From: Diphasiastrum complanatum
Lineage: Eukaryota; Streptophyta; Lycopodiopsida; Lycopodiales; Lycopodiaceae
Direction: 5' to 3'
NCBI GenBank assembly: GCA_029204225.1
Contig: CM055108.1
Location: 17,641,779 to 17,705,778, forward strand
Length of the DNA: 64,000 bases
Under the pieces are notes generated by a model. That model did not search any database. It was not told where the DNA came from and worked only from the letters and a program-made list of their open reading frames with translations. Position 1 is the stretch's first letter. Each line of letters opens with the position of its first letter. Positions 10,673-20,800 of the stretch are shown here, in pieces. Position numbers and translations under genes: made by a program.

Positions 10673-11255
10673 TTTAGAATGAATGCTCTTTTAAAAATCA
10701 CAAAGATTTTTGAATTTTAAAAGATCTATGAAGTGGCCTAAAGCTTACTAGAATGCCTATAGGCTTGTCTCTATCAAACTAACACACAAGCTTGAATGAT
10801 ACTCAAAGATCTTACCAAAAATTTCTAGCTTTCACTCTCACAAAAAAAATTGCTTTACACTTTTCTTAGAGATTTCACTTCAACTAAGGATCTGAACAAA
10901 TCAGCCTCTTAGATCTGATCTTAGACTCTAAAAAGAAATGCTTCAATGATCCAAAACACTATTTGGTCATAGGCATTAGTTAGAATGAATCTAGATCAAT
11001 ACTATGCTTCAAAAAGCACCAAAAATGAACTAGTATTGTGATTTTGGGACCAAAAAACACAAAGTAACTTGAATTGAAAGTTGCTGTACGGTTTCACACG
11101 TGTGAAAAGTACATACACAGCCTCCAAGTCGTTTTGATCCAAATGATTACAAGCTATCACTCTAGAAGAACTCGCCCTCACTAGTATTGGCCAAAAAACA
11201 AATTTTGCCAATGATCTTTACAAGATTTATGATTCAATGATCACTCTCTTACTTA
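10673..11255 (-). other. Copia-2 untranslated leader
   Basis: About 580 bp between the PBS and the gag ATG, with no convincing ORF. It contains a perfect TTCACACGTGTGAA palindrome near 11092-11105, like those in the LTRs. The homologous leader of Copia-1 lies at 15608-16027 plus 22464-22622, split by Copia-3. Confidence 0.7.
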
Positions 11256-11267
11256 GCTCTGATACCA
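11256..11267 (-). other. Copia-2 primer-binding site (initiator tRNA-Met type)
   Basis: GCTCTGATACCA on the plus strand reads TGGTATCAGAGC on the element strand. This is the usual copia PBS complementary to the 3' end of initiator tRNA-Met. It abuts the 5' LTR directly. Confidence 0.9.
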
Positions 11268-12129
11268 TGATAAATTTTACAGTTTTTAGGACAATAATGA
11301 TTGTACTTTACAATCATAGAGAGTTATTGGTTGCTTAATCAATGAATCTATCAAGTTCTACACATTAGATCTTGATCTAGATTCACTACACTTGGATTTA
11401 AGCAAGAGCAATGGATCAACACATCATTTTTTAGTGAGAGCGGCTTCACACGTGTGGAGTACTGTCCACTGTACGGACTGCACCTGAAACAACAAGTACA
11501 ATGATACTAGATAGCAATCATGCATAAAAATCACAAGACAAATGACTAGAAATCTCACAAAAGTGTAGAGTGCAAAAGTCTCATCAATTTTCTTAGCAAA
11601 ATGATGATCCTTTTATGGATCAAGTACATCCATGAGTCTGGTACAGTCCAGCAGGCCTTCACACGTGTGAAGAGTGCCACATCACTCATATCTATCCATT
11701 TGATCCATCCTTGATCCTTATCCAATAGTTGACCTTCTAGAATATGACTAAAATCCAAAAAGCTAGTCTCCTAGAATATAGGAATATTCCCTACAAAATA
11801 GGATCTAAGGAAAATGGTCAACTCTTATCTTCTAGTACTCTATACACACATGTGAACATCCACTTGCCATGTGGGAGCATTTACTCATGCACATGCAAGG
11901 AAAAGCTAATTTGTAGGTGACTAGTCAACTTGACTAAAAACTAGTCATTTCATGTTCACACTAACTAGAATGATACAAAATCAATTTGGATATATACAAA
12001 CATGAAAAGTACATCCTTTCACACATGGGAACATGCTCCACACGTGTGAAATCATATCATCAACATATTCTAATGTTTGATCAATATTTACATGAACCAA
12101 TGTCAAGTGAGAAGTGACAATTTTCAACA
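11268..12129 (-). repeat. Copia-2 5' LTR
   Basis: Partner of the LTR at 5817-6679, starting TGATAAATTTTACAG and ending TTTTCAACA. It is followed at 12130 by resumed Copia-1 pol sequence. Confidence 0.9.
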
Positions 12130-13880
12130 ATGTTTCTTCATAATCCAATCCTTTTACTTGAAGAAATCTTTTAGAAACAAGCCTAGCCTTGTACTTACTA
12201 ATAGATCCATCTTGCTTGTACTTTATTCTATGAATCCACTTACATGCAGGTGGCTTCTTCCCTCTTGGAAGATTTACAAGATTCCAAGTATGATTTTCTT
12301 CTAATGCATCATACTCTACTTGCATTGCATCTCTCCAAACTTTAGATCTATATGCTTCTTCAAAAGATGACGGTTCTTCAATCAATGTAGCTAAGAAGGA
12401 GTAAGAGGTAGAAGATATAGAGTCTTCCTTTTGCTTTTCCTTGTACAAATAGGTGAGCCTTGAGGGCTCGGCCTTGTTTCTTGTTAATCTTCTTGGCGGC
12501 TTTGTCAAGATCCTCCTCAGGTTTGTCAAGATCTTCAATGCACAATGGGTTAGATCCATTAGACAAGCTTTTAGAAAATTGTGACTCATCAAAAAGTACA
12601 TCCTTGCTTACCTTTACTTTTTTGGATATAGGATCGTATATCCTATAGCCCTTGCTATTTTTTCCATAGCTAACAAAAATCCCTTTGAAGGAGGTAGCAT
12701 CTTCCTTCCTTCTTGTCTTCAAAGGGATGTGGACATAACAAATACATTCAAAGATTTTAAAATCTTTTACATTGGGTTTCTTACCAAACAAAGCTTGATA
12801 AGGTGAGATCTCATCAATGGCACTACTAGGAAGTCTATTACACAAGTAATTAGCACAAGTTATAGCTTCTCCCCAAAATGAGATGGGAAGTGATGCATCA
12901 AGTCTTAAAGACTTTGCACATTCACATAGACTCATATTTTTCCTCTCGGACACCCCATTTTGTTGGGGGGTGTAGGAACAAGTGTTGCAATTTAATGCCA
13001 TTGATCTCACAAAAGTCTTTCATTTTATTGGAGGTGTACTCTCCTCCGTTATCACATCTTAGTGTCTTTATGGAAGTACTAATTTGCTTCTCAACTAGAG
13101 ACTTGAACTTAATGAAAGCTTCATATACAAGACTTTTCTTTGATAGTAACTCAATCCATGTGAATCTAGTACAATCATTTATAAAAGTTACATACATCAA
13201 GGCACCTCCATTACTTGCATGTGAAAAACTATGTACATCAGAATGTATGAGATCCAAGGGAGAGGGAGATCTTGATGAAGATCTCTTGTAAGAAGATTTG
13301 TGTGACTTTGCAAGGCCACATGCCTCACACATCTTTCCACACTTTTTGAAAGCTTTTGGTAGGCCGAGAGCTAGTTCCTTGCTTGCCTTTGACTCCATGG
13401 ATTGAAGATTAGGATGGTCTAATCTCTTATGCTAAAGCTCTACTTGAGATAGCTCCTCCCTAGCCAAGTTCACACTTTCATTTGCAACATTAGCATCTAA
13501 CTTGTAAAGTCTACCTTGCTTAATGCCACTAGCTATGCACTTATCATTTTTCAAGATGGAACAAACTCCATTCTTGAAATGTACATCTAGTCCATTGTTC
13601 ATTCATTGTCCTAAACTAAGCAAGTTTCTTGAAATGGTAGGAACATACAAAACATTATCTAGATCTATCCTTTTAGATGTGCCTAAGCAAAGAGGAATAG
13701 ATCCTATACCATCTATCTTGCATTCTTCATCACTAATAGTGTATATTGACTTCTTAGAGTCATTACAAGAGAGAAGAGTAGCCCCACTATCTATCCACCA
13801 TGTGTCTTGACTTGAAGTTGGTGTAGATGCAACCATTAAGGATGTGTTAAATCCATCCTCACCTTCTTCCTCTTGAGCAA
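12130..13880 (-). pseudogene. Copia-1 pol, protease to integrase and start of reverse transcriptase
   Basis: Continues Copia-1 upstream of the Copia-2 insertion. Read on the minus strand it has protease (WWIDSGA, truncated), an integrase zinc motif (CEACGLAKSHKSSYKRS), integrase core (HSDVHSFSHASNGGALMYV, DNGGEYTSNKMKDF, PQQNGVSERKN), then the reverse transcriptase start (KPPACKWIHRIKYKQDGSIS). Frameshifts break it near 12.5, 12.95 and 13.4 kb, and the protease has lost residues after WWIDSGA compared with Copia-2. Clearly decayed. Confidence 0.85.
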
Positions 13881-14780
13881 TTGTAGCGCAAGCATCCCAA
13901 AGGGAGCCAGGAACCACGACTTAGCTTCCCAGCCTTAAACAGGTAACATCCACCCAAGCAAGCCATCCAACTCAGCCGACAGGTTAGAGCCCGTTCCCCA
14001 AGAGCTTAACCCATTCACGTTCATGCAAGGAACACTCAGAAACAGAAGCCGTGACAGATATGGAAACTACCAATTACTGGACCAAATGGTCCTGACAGCA
14101 TACCGCTGGCGCCACGGACCGAATGGTCCCTACGGCATACCGCTGGCGTCCCGGAATACGACCCTCAGCTATGTGCCAAGTTAAAAATTTTGAAAGCGGC
14201 CTTACAACTGGCGCTTTTACCGAACACTGAGACCCAGAAGGTAATCAGAGTCAGTTTGAGGAAAATCCCACTTTATTGATAAATCTGAGAAGGTTACATT
14301 TCAAATGTGTGACCGACCCTAGTCTCCGGGGCGCTAGCATGGCAAGGCGAGAGCCATGACAACATTCCAGCAAGGGAGGCTGAGACTTGGTTGGAGCTCG
14401 TCCTGAGTCGCAACCCACACTCCCCTATAGTATTGGTGTGATTCGGCACCCCCACTCATACCAAGCACTCTACCCAAGCTGGTACAGCACATTTTTCTCT
14501 CTCTAGGATTTTCTCTTTCTAGAAAGTCATTTTCTCTCTCTAGATTTTATTGATCCCCAGGCTTCCTTTAATCATGCCTAGATCGTGTGAGGTGATTGCA
14601 CATCGATCTGAGCTCTCTGGACTCCGCTAGAACCGATCAAAGATTTTCAGCCATAGGAACTTGGCGCCGGCTGGATTCTAGTCACTGTGGCACCGGGAGC
14701 AATAGGGGCACTGCTGGCGCCGGAGACATAGCTGGCGCCGATGGCGCCGGAAGTAAAGCTTGTAAAGGTAGCTTTACAAC
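13881..14780. mobile_element. Unclassified 900-bp insertion with 5-bp target duplication
   Basis: It interrupts Copia-1 gag between …TCTTGAGCAA and TGTTCCCTTG, which are contiguous in Copia-2 near 9833. The five bases AGCAA occur on both sides (13876-13880 and 14781-14785). The insert begins TTGTAGCGC and ends GCTTTACAAC, giving short imperfect inverted ends (TTGTA/TACAA). It is more GC-rich than its surroundings and holds a 2 x 37-bp repeat at 14079-14152, but no convincing ORF. A solo LTR or a non-autonomous DNA element are both possible; the 5-bp duplication favours an LTR-type integrase. Confidence 0.7.
14079..14152. repeat. Two-copy 37-bp tandem repeat with internal palindromes
   Basis: Each unit starts with a dyad (GGACCAAATGGTCC, then GGACCGAATGGTCC) and continues through GCATACCGCTGGCG. 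The two units at 14079-14115 and 14116-14152 differ at only a few bases. Confidence 0.75.
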
Positions 14781-14785
14781 AGCAA

Positions 14786-15607
14786 TGTTCCCTTGATCTC
14801 CATTTGCTTGTTGATTCTTCTTCAAGTAACATTCTGAGGCAAAGTGTCCTTTCTTCCCACAAAAGAAACACTTGACACTTGAACTTCTTCCTTACTTTGC
14901 CTTTGGAAATTGAACCTCCATTCTTCATCTCGGCCTCCTTTCCTTGATTCTTCTTGAATGGATGTTGTTTCTTCTTGCCTTTGGATGTAAAGTTTTCTTT
15001 CTGCTCTCCTCCATTAAGTGACATTCCTTCCATTCTTGTCTTGAGGTGTAGGAGTCTACTCTCCTCGGCCACAAAAACATATAATGGATGGAAGAGTGTC
15101 TTGAATAGCAAATGATTGGACCAAGTTGTTGAACTCATCACCTAGACCATTCAATATGATTTGTACTAGCTCTTGATCTTGGATCTTTTCTCCTATAGCA
15201 CTCAATTCCTTGTTAAGAGATTTGATCCTAAGGACATACTCTTGTCCACTCTCTCTACTTCCTTTCATGCTTTGAAAGACTTGATTCCTTAGCATGAGTA
15301 TTCTTGAAGTGTTATTGGATTCATAGATACTCTTGAATGAATCCCAAGCCTCTTTTGACGAGGCACAAAAAGACACCTCCTTCAAGAGGTCATTGCATAC
15401 ATTCAACTTTATGCAATGTAGAGCTAATCTTGCTCTCTTCTTGTATTTGGTTTGTTCATGGGCAGCTTGAGGCTCTTCCTCAACTCCTAGAACTATGTCA
15501 AAGAGGTCATGGATCACTAGGAGTGATTCCATCACTTTCCAAATGGAATAATTTGTGGAAGTGAGTCTCTCACTTGACTCCAACAAATAACCACCCATGG
15601 ATGACAT
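14786..15607 (-). pseudogene. Copia-1 gag
   Basis: Starts MSSMGGYLLESSERLTSTNY at 15607 and follows Copia-2 gag closely through the ILMLRNQVFQSMKGS region. It then loses frame near 15060-15140, where a segment is missing compared with Copia-2, and continues in another frame to the basic linker and a damaged zinc knuckle (near 14830-14880). The 900-bp insert follows. Capsid/nucleocapsid role by homology; not functional. Confidence 0.85.
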
Positions 15608-16027
15608 TGTAGAATGAATGCTCTTCTAAAATCACAAAGATTTTTGAATTTTAAAGATCTATGAAAGGCCTAAAGCTCACAAGATTGCCTATAGCCTTGT
15701 CTTTATCAAACTAGCACACAAGCTTGAATGATACACAATTAGATTTTGACAAAAATTCCGCTTTCACTCTCACAAAAATTTTTGCTTTACACTTTTCTTA
15801 GAGGTTTCACTTCAACCAAGGATATGAACAAATCAGCCTCTTAGATTTGATCTTAAACTCCAAAAAAAAATGCTTCAATGATCCAAACTCTATTTGGTCA
15901 TAGGCATTAGCTAGATTGAATCTAGATCAATACTATGCTTCAAAAAGCACTAAAAATGAACTAGAATTGAGATTATAGGACCAAAAAACACAAAGTAACT
16001 TGAAATGAAAGTGGTTGTATGGCTTCA
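15608..16027 (-). other. Copia-1 leader, proximal part
   Basis: Aligns with the Copia-2 leader from the gag ATG to …GTTGTATGGCTTCA. Here Copia-3 inserted, and the leader resumes at 22464 with CACATGTGAAAAGTACATACAC. Confidence 0.75.
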
Positions 16028-16682
16028 TGTGAAAATTGTCAACATTTCCTAGCTAGTTTGAGGCCTAAATTGGCTAAAATTGTAAATAGTTTTGGTTCTG
16101 GAGTTTCACACGTGTGAACCAGGCCACAATGTTTTTATTTACTGTATTTTTTCAGTATGATGAAGTGTCAAACTTCATACCCTTCAAAATGAGACCATTT
16201 TGATGTATTTTGGTCATATAAGCCATTTTTAGCTATTTTTCCTATATAGGGAATATCTAGGGTCAAGTACCTTCTAGAGAGAGGAGAGAGAGTCATCTTC
16301 CTCATCCATAAATAGTAGGGAAGTCGTGGAGAACAGGTTGGAGAAACCTTTTGTATGCTTCATTGAGATCAATAGATCATTGTCATTGTTTCTTCCTCCA
16401 TTGAGAGCATTGTTGTGTGTATTGTCTTCAAGCTATTGTGTATGATCTTAGGTGCTTTCCAAAAGTGGTAGGCTGATGTATTATGGACTGTATAATGCTA
16501 TTTTGGGCCGCACTTGATGTTTATGGAAGTTTCCATTTGTGATAAATGCTTTTTGATCAAGTTCTTTGCATTCTAGGTAGCATAGAATGTGTTGCCAATT
16601 CCTAGCTTATGTAGTTTGGAGTGCAAGCATTCAAGCCAATGATCTTGGAGTTTAGATCCACTTAGGATCTGTATTTTTCACA
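16028..16682 (+). repeat. Copia-3 5' LTR
   Basis: TG…CA ends with 8-bp inverted termini TGTGAAAA/TTTTCACA. Contains TTCACACGTGTGAA near 16106, a possible TATA-like CCTATATAGGG near 16249-16259, and a CTAGAGAGAGGAGAGAGAG stretch downstream that may lie near the transcript start. Confidence 0.92.
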
Positions 16683-16694
16683 TGGTATCAGAGC
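16683..16694 (+). other. Copia-3 primer-binding site
   Basis: TGGTATCAGAGC, complementary to the initiator tRNA-Met 3' end, immediately after the 5' LTR. Confidence 0.92.
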
Positions 16695-17854
16695 TGGTTG
16701 GCTTCTATTTACAGTAAGTATTCCATTTTTGGTGATATTTGGATGTTTGATCAAGTTCTAGCATGATTTTGCATTGCTTTGTTGATCAAATCTTACTAAC
16801 CTTTGTTTTGTGAGTTGAACTTGTGGATCAAAAGCATATTTCAGGTCTATTGAAGATCAGAGGCTGAAAAGAAACTATTTTGGATCAGATCATAACACCT
16901 AATCATTTGTGATTGTGAGGCTTGTGCATATTCAATACTAACAATGTTCTTTTCAATCCTATTGTTGACAATCTCCATTCTTGGATGAACACTCTCCTTA
17001 AGTGGATGAAACTTCTCCTTAAGTGGATGACAAATGCTCTTTTGAGTGAGTTGTAATTCTCCTAAAGGCTGAGCAAAGCTCCCATTTGGATGAAAGATCC
17101 CCTTTTTTGGGTGAACATATTGTAAGCTCCATTGTGAAGAGCATATTGTAAAGATTGTCATCAATTTTGGCATAAATTTTGGTGTACTTTGTTGAGCATG
17201 TAAGTAACTCTCCTTATGTAATTTGATTGGAGCATTTGCTGGAAGGTGTTAACCATTATGCAAGTGTGTTTTCAGGTTCTTAACAGGTTGAGGAACATTC
17301 TCATGTGAAGTGATCTTAGATCTACATCTAAACACCAAGATTTGACAAGATAGTGAAGCTAGTCTTGTGATTCACTAAGTGTGCTCATTCATTCACCTCT
17401 AAATCTTGTATTTATCACTTGCTGGAGTTTATAAACTTTTAGAAGTGTGGTTTACATGTGGTTTTACAGGTTGAATCAATATCTTAGTGTGTTGATCATA
17501 TGTTGATCAAGTTTGTTCATTACTAGGTAATCTTGGCATCCTAGTTTTGGGTATTTTCTAAGAATGCAAGTAACTCTTCACACCATAACTTGATTTGGTC
17601 ACTTGCTGGAAAGTTTGAGAGCTTAAGCAAGAGTGTGTTCAGGTTGGTTTGATTTTGTAATCCATTCTTAGTGTGTGCAAAGTGTTGCATGTGTTTCAAT
17701 CTTCCTTTCTATGCTTGGAAACCATCTAGGTTCAAGATAGAAGTGTTTTAGGGTCCTAAATCTTCATAGATCTCTTTATCTATCATTTGTTGAGAGAAAA
17801 GTGAGTGCTAAGTGCTTTAGGACAAAACCTAAAAGTTGAAGAAACATTAGAATC
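16695..17854 (+). other. Copia-3 leader with three imperfect repeats
   Basis: No long ORF. Three related blocks at about 17195-17290, 17388-17480 and 17560-17655 each contain a TTGCTGGA core followed some 35-50 bp later by a TTTTCAG-GTT or TTTACAG-GTT type motif. Earlier, 16985-17110 carries repeated CTTAAGTGGATGA-type words. Whether these are packaging, translation or splice-like signals is unknown. Confidence 0.6.
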
Positions 17855-20800
17855 ATGGCTTCCAATGGTGGGATCATGCTAGAGTCTAGTGAAAGGTTGA
17901 GTTCATCAAACTACTCTACTTGGAAAGTGAGGATGGAGTCCTTACTTGAGTTGAATGAACTCATGGACATAGTTGCAGAAATTGAAGAGAGACCTCTCAC
18001 ACTTCAAGAGCAACAAAGGTTTGATAAGAAGGCCAAAAGGGCTCTTCATATCATTAAAATGAATGTTACAAATGAACTTCTCAAGGAAGTTGGAAAGTGT
18101 CAAAGTGCAAGTGAGGCATGGAATGCCTTAAAGAAGCTCTTTGAATCAAAGTCCACATCTAGGGTATTGACCCTAAGGAGACAAATATTTTCTAGTAGGC
18201 AAAGAGAGGGTGAAAGTGCTCATGCATTTATTTTGAGAGTTAAGTCCCTAAGTGATGATTTAGCATGCATTGATGAGAACATAAAAGATGGTGAAATAGT
18301 CCAAGTTATGTTGAATGGTTTGCTAAATGAACATGCTAACCTTGTGCAAAGTTTTGCCATTCAAAGAGTCTTGCCAAGTGTGGTTGACTTGCAAGAAATC
18401 TTATTGGCTGAAGAACATAGGTTGCAATCAAAGCTTGATGGTGCATCCTTGCAAGGTGGAGGTGAAGAGGCTTTCTTCACAAAAGGCAAATTCAAGGGCA
18501 GAGGTAAAGGCAAAGGGAAATGGTCCAAAGGTGGTAACTTTGATCATGATGATCACTCTTCCTCTTCCTCTTCTACTAAGAACAATAAGTCAAAGTTCAA
18601 GTGCTTTTATTGTGGGATAAAAGGTCATTTTGCAAATGAATGTTATAAGAAGAAAAGAGAGCAAGGAGAGAGGCAAGGAAATCTTACAATAGATGAGGAA
18701 GAACATAACACATGTGAATCACTTGTTATGACTTCAAGTTTGTTAGCCAACATAGATGATAATGATCCTTGGTGGATTGATAGTGGAGCCTCATCTCACA
18801 TGACAAGACATAAGGAATACTTTACATCCTTATTGTCTTATGAGGGAGAAGGTAACATCATCTACACTGCAAATGATGGTCAATGTGACATCAAAGGCAT
18901 AGGCACTATTCCTATTTCCCTTTCAACAAATAGGAAAGCAAATCTTGAAAATGTTTTGTACATTCCTTCAATCACTAAGAATTTGCTTAGTGTAAGTCAA
19001 ATGATTGACAAAGGACTTGATGTGGAGTTCATTGGAGATGCATGTTTGATAAGTAAATGTGGATCCTTGATTGCTCAAGGTAGGAGGCATGGTAAACTTT
19101 TCAAGCTTGATGCATGTGTGATCTCTAATCATGAAGGATGTATGGCTAGGGAGCAATTGACAAACCAAGAAGTTTGGCACAAGAGGTTGGGCCATCCCAA
19201 CTTCAAATCTTTGGAGGTAATGGCAAAGAAAGAGCTTGTTCTTGGTCTCCCTAAAAGTCTTGTTGCAAACAATAGTGTTTGTGAACATTGTGCCTTGTCC
19301 AAATCTCATAGACTTGCTTATTCTAGATCTACTTCTAGATCTAAAGAAGCTTTTCAACTTGTGCATTCTGATATTCATTCTTCTAGTACAACTAGCAATG
19401 GTGGGGCAAAGATGTATGCAACTTTCATTGATGACTTTAGTAGGTATACTTGGATCTATCTTCTTAAAAGTAAGGATGAAGTGTTTGCTGCATTTGTCAA
19501 GTTCAAGAATGAAATGGAAAACCAATTCAATACAAAGATCAAATGCTTAAGATCTGATAATGGAGGGGAATACACCTCAAATAGGTTCAAAGACTTTTGT
19601 ATAGCACATGGGATTAAGAGGGAGATGTCTAGTCCTAGGACTCCACAACAGAATGGAGTGGCCGAGAGGAAGAATAGAACCCTTTGTGAATGTGCCAAGG
19701 CAATGAGACTACATGCTAATCTTGCTAAGTCTTTTTGGGGGGAAGCTTTAGCATGTGCTAACTATCTATGTAATAGATGGACAAGTGCTTCCTTGGATGG
19801 TAAAACTCCTCATGAGGTTCTTTATGGTAGAAGGCCGAGTGTCAAGCATTGTAGGATCTTTGGATGTACATGTTTTGTCAATATCACACTTGATGATAGA
19901 ACTAAAGAAGATCCTTCATCAAAGAAGGGTGTGTTTGTTGGCTATAGTGAAGTAAGCAAGGCTTACAAAGTGTACATTCCTTCTACAAAGAAAGTTGTCA
20001 TAAGTAGGGATGTCATCTTTCATGAAGAGAATGTTTCCAATGTTGTTGATGTTGATGTTGATGTGCCTACTAATCATCATGATGTGCAAGATGTCTTGGA
20101 TGAAGATGGAGATGCCACTCCAAAGCAAACTTCAAGGAAGACTCAAAGGCAAAGGGCTAAGCCATCAAGGCTAACCTATGATGAAAAAGGAAAGCAAGTG
20201 GTGGACAACTCTAACTTTGCTTTTCTTACCTCTTTTGATGAACCAACTTGTGTAGGTGAAGCAATTCAAAAGAAGGAATGGATCCAAGCCATGGATCATG
20301 AGCATCAAGCACTCATCAAAAGCAACACATGGAGGTTGGTAAAGCTTCCAAAGGACAAGAAGGCAATTGGTTGTAAGTGGATCTTCAAGATCAAGACAAA
20401 TCAAGATGGATCAATCAACAAGTACAAGGCAAGGTTGGTGGCAAAGGGGTATGCTCAAGAATATGGTATTGACTATGATGAGACCTTTGCACCCGTGGCA
20501 AAGATGGTAACTATTCGAATCCTAATCTCTCTTGCAACTCTTTATGATTGGGATATGTGGCAAATGGATGTTACTAATGCCTTCTTGAATGGTGATCTTG
20601 AAGAAGATATTTACATGGAGCAACCCGAGGGCTATGTTTCACATGATGAGCCTAATCATGTGTGCTATCTCCAAAAGAGTTTGTATGGGCTAAAGCAAGC
20701 ACCAAGGAGTTGGTATGCTAAGCTCAATTCCTTCTTACTTTCTCAAAACTTTGTTATGAGTGAGTATGATCATTCTCTCTACTTTAGATTGAATGAAAAT

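Larger units (their letters stand above)
5817..12129 (-). mobile_element. Copia-2: full-length Ty1/copia retrotransposon
   Basis: Two nearly identical LTRs of about 863 bp (5817-6679 and 11268-12129) enclose a leader, a tRNA-Met-type PBS, a single 1326-codon gag-pol frame and a polypurine tract. It sits inside Copia-1 pol: left flank …GGCACAAATG, right flank ATGTTTCTTC…, which rejoin to the sequence found in Copia-2's own pol near 7990. The target duplication is imperfect; only about ATG/AATG is shared. One LTR difference I noticed is GAACATG near 6438 versus GCACATG near 11889. The element looks recent and possibly autonomous. Confidence 0.9.

Noticed and set aside
18968-20404. Antisense ORFs inside the Copia-3 polyprotein (185, 80, 69 and 77 codons)
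   Set aside because: Shadows of a strongly supported gag-pol frame.
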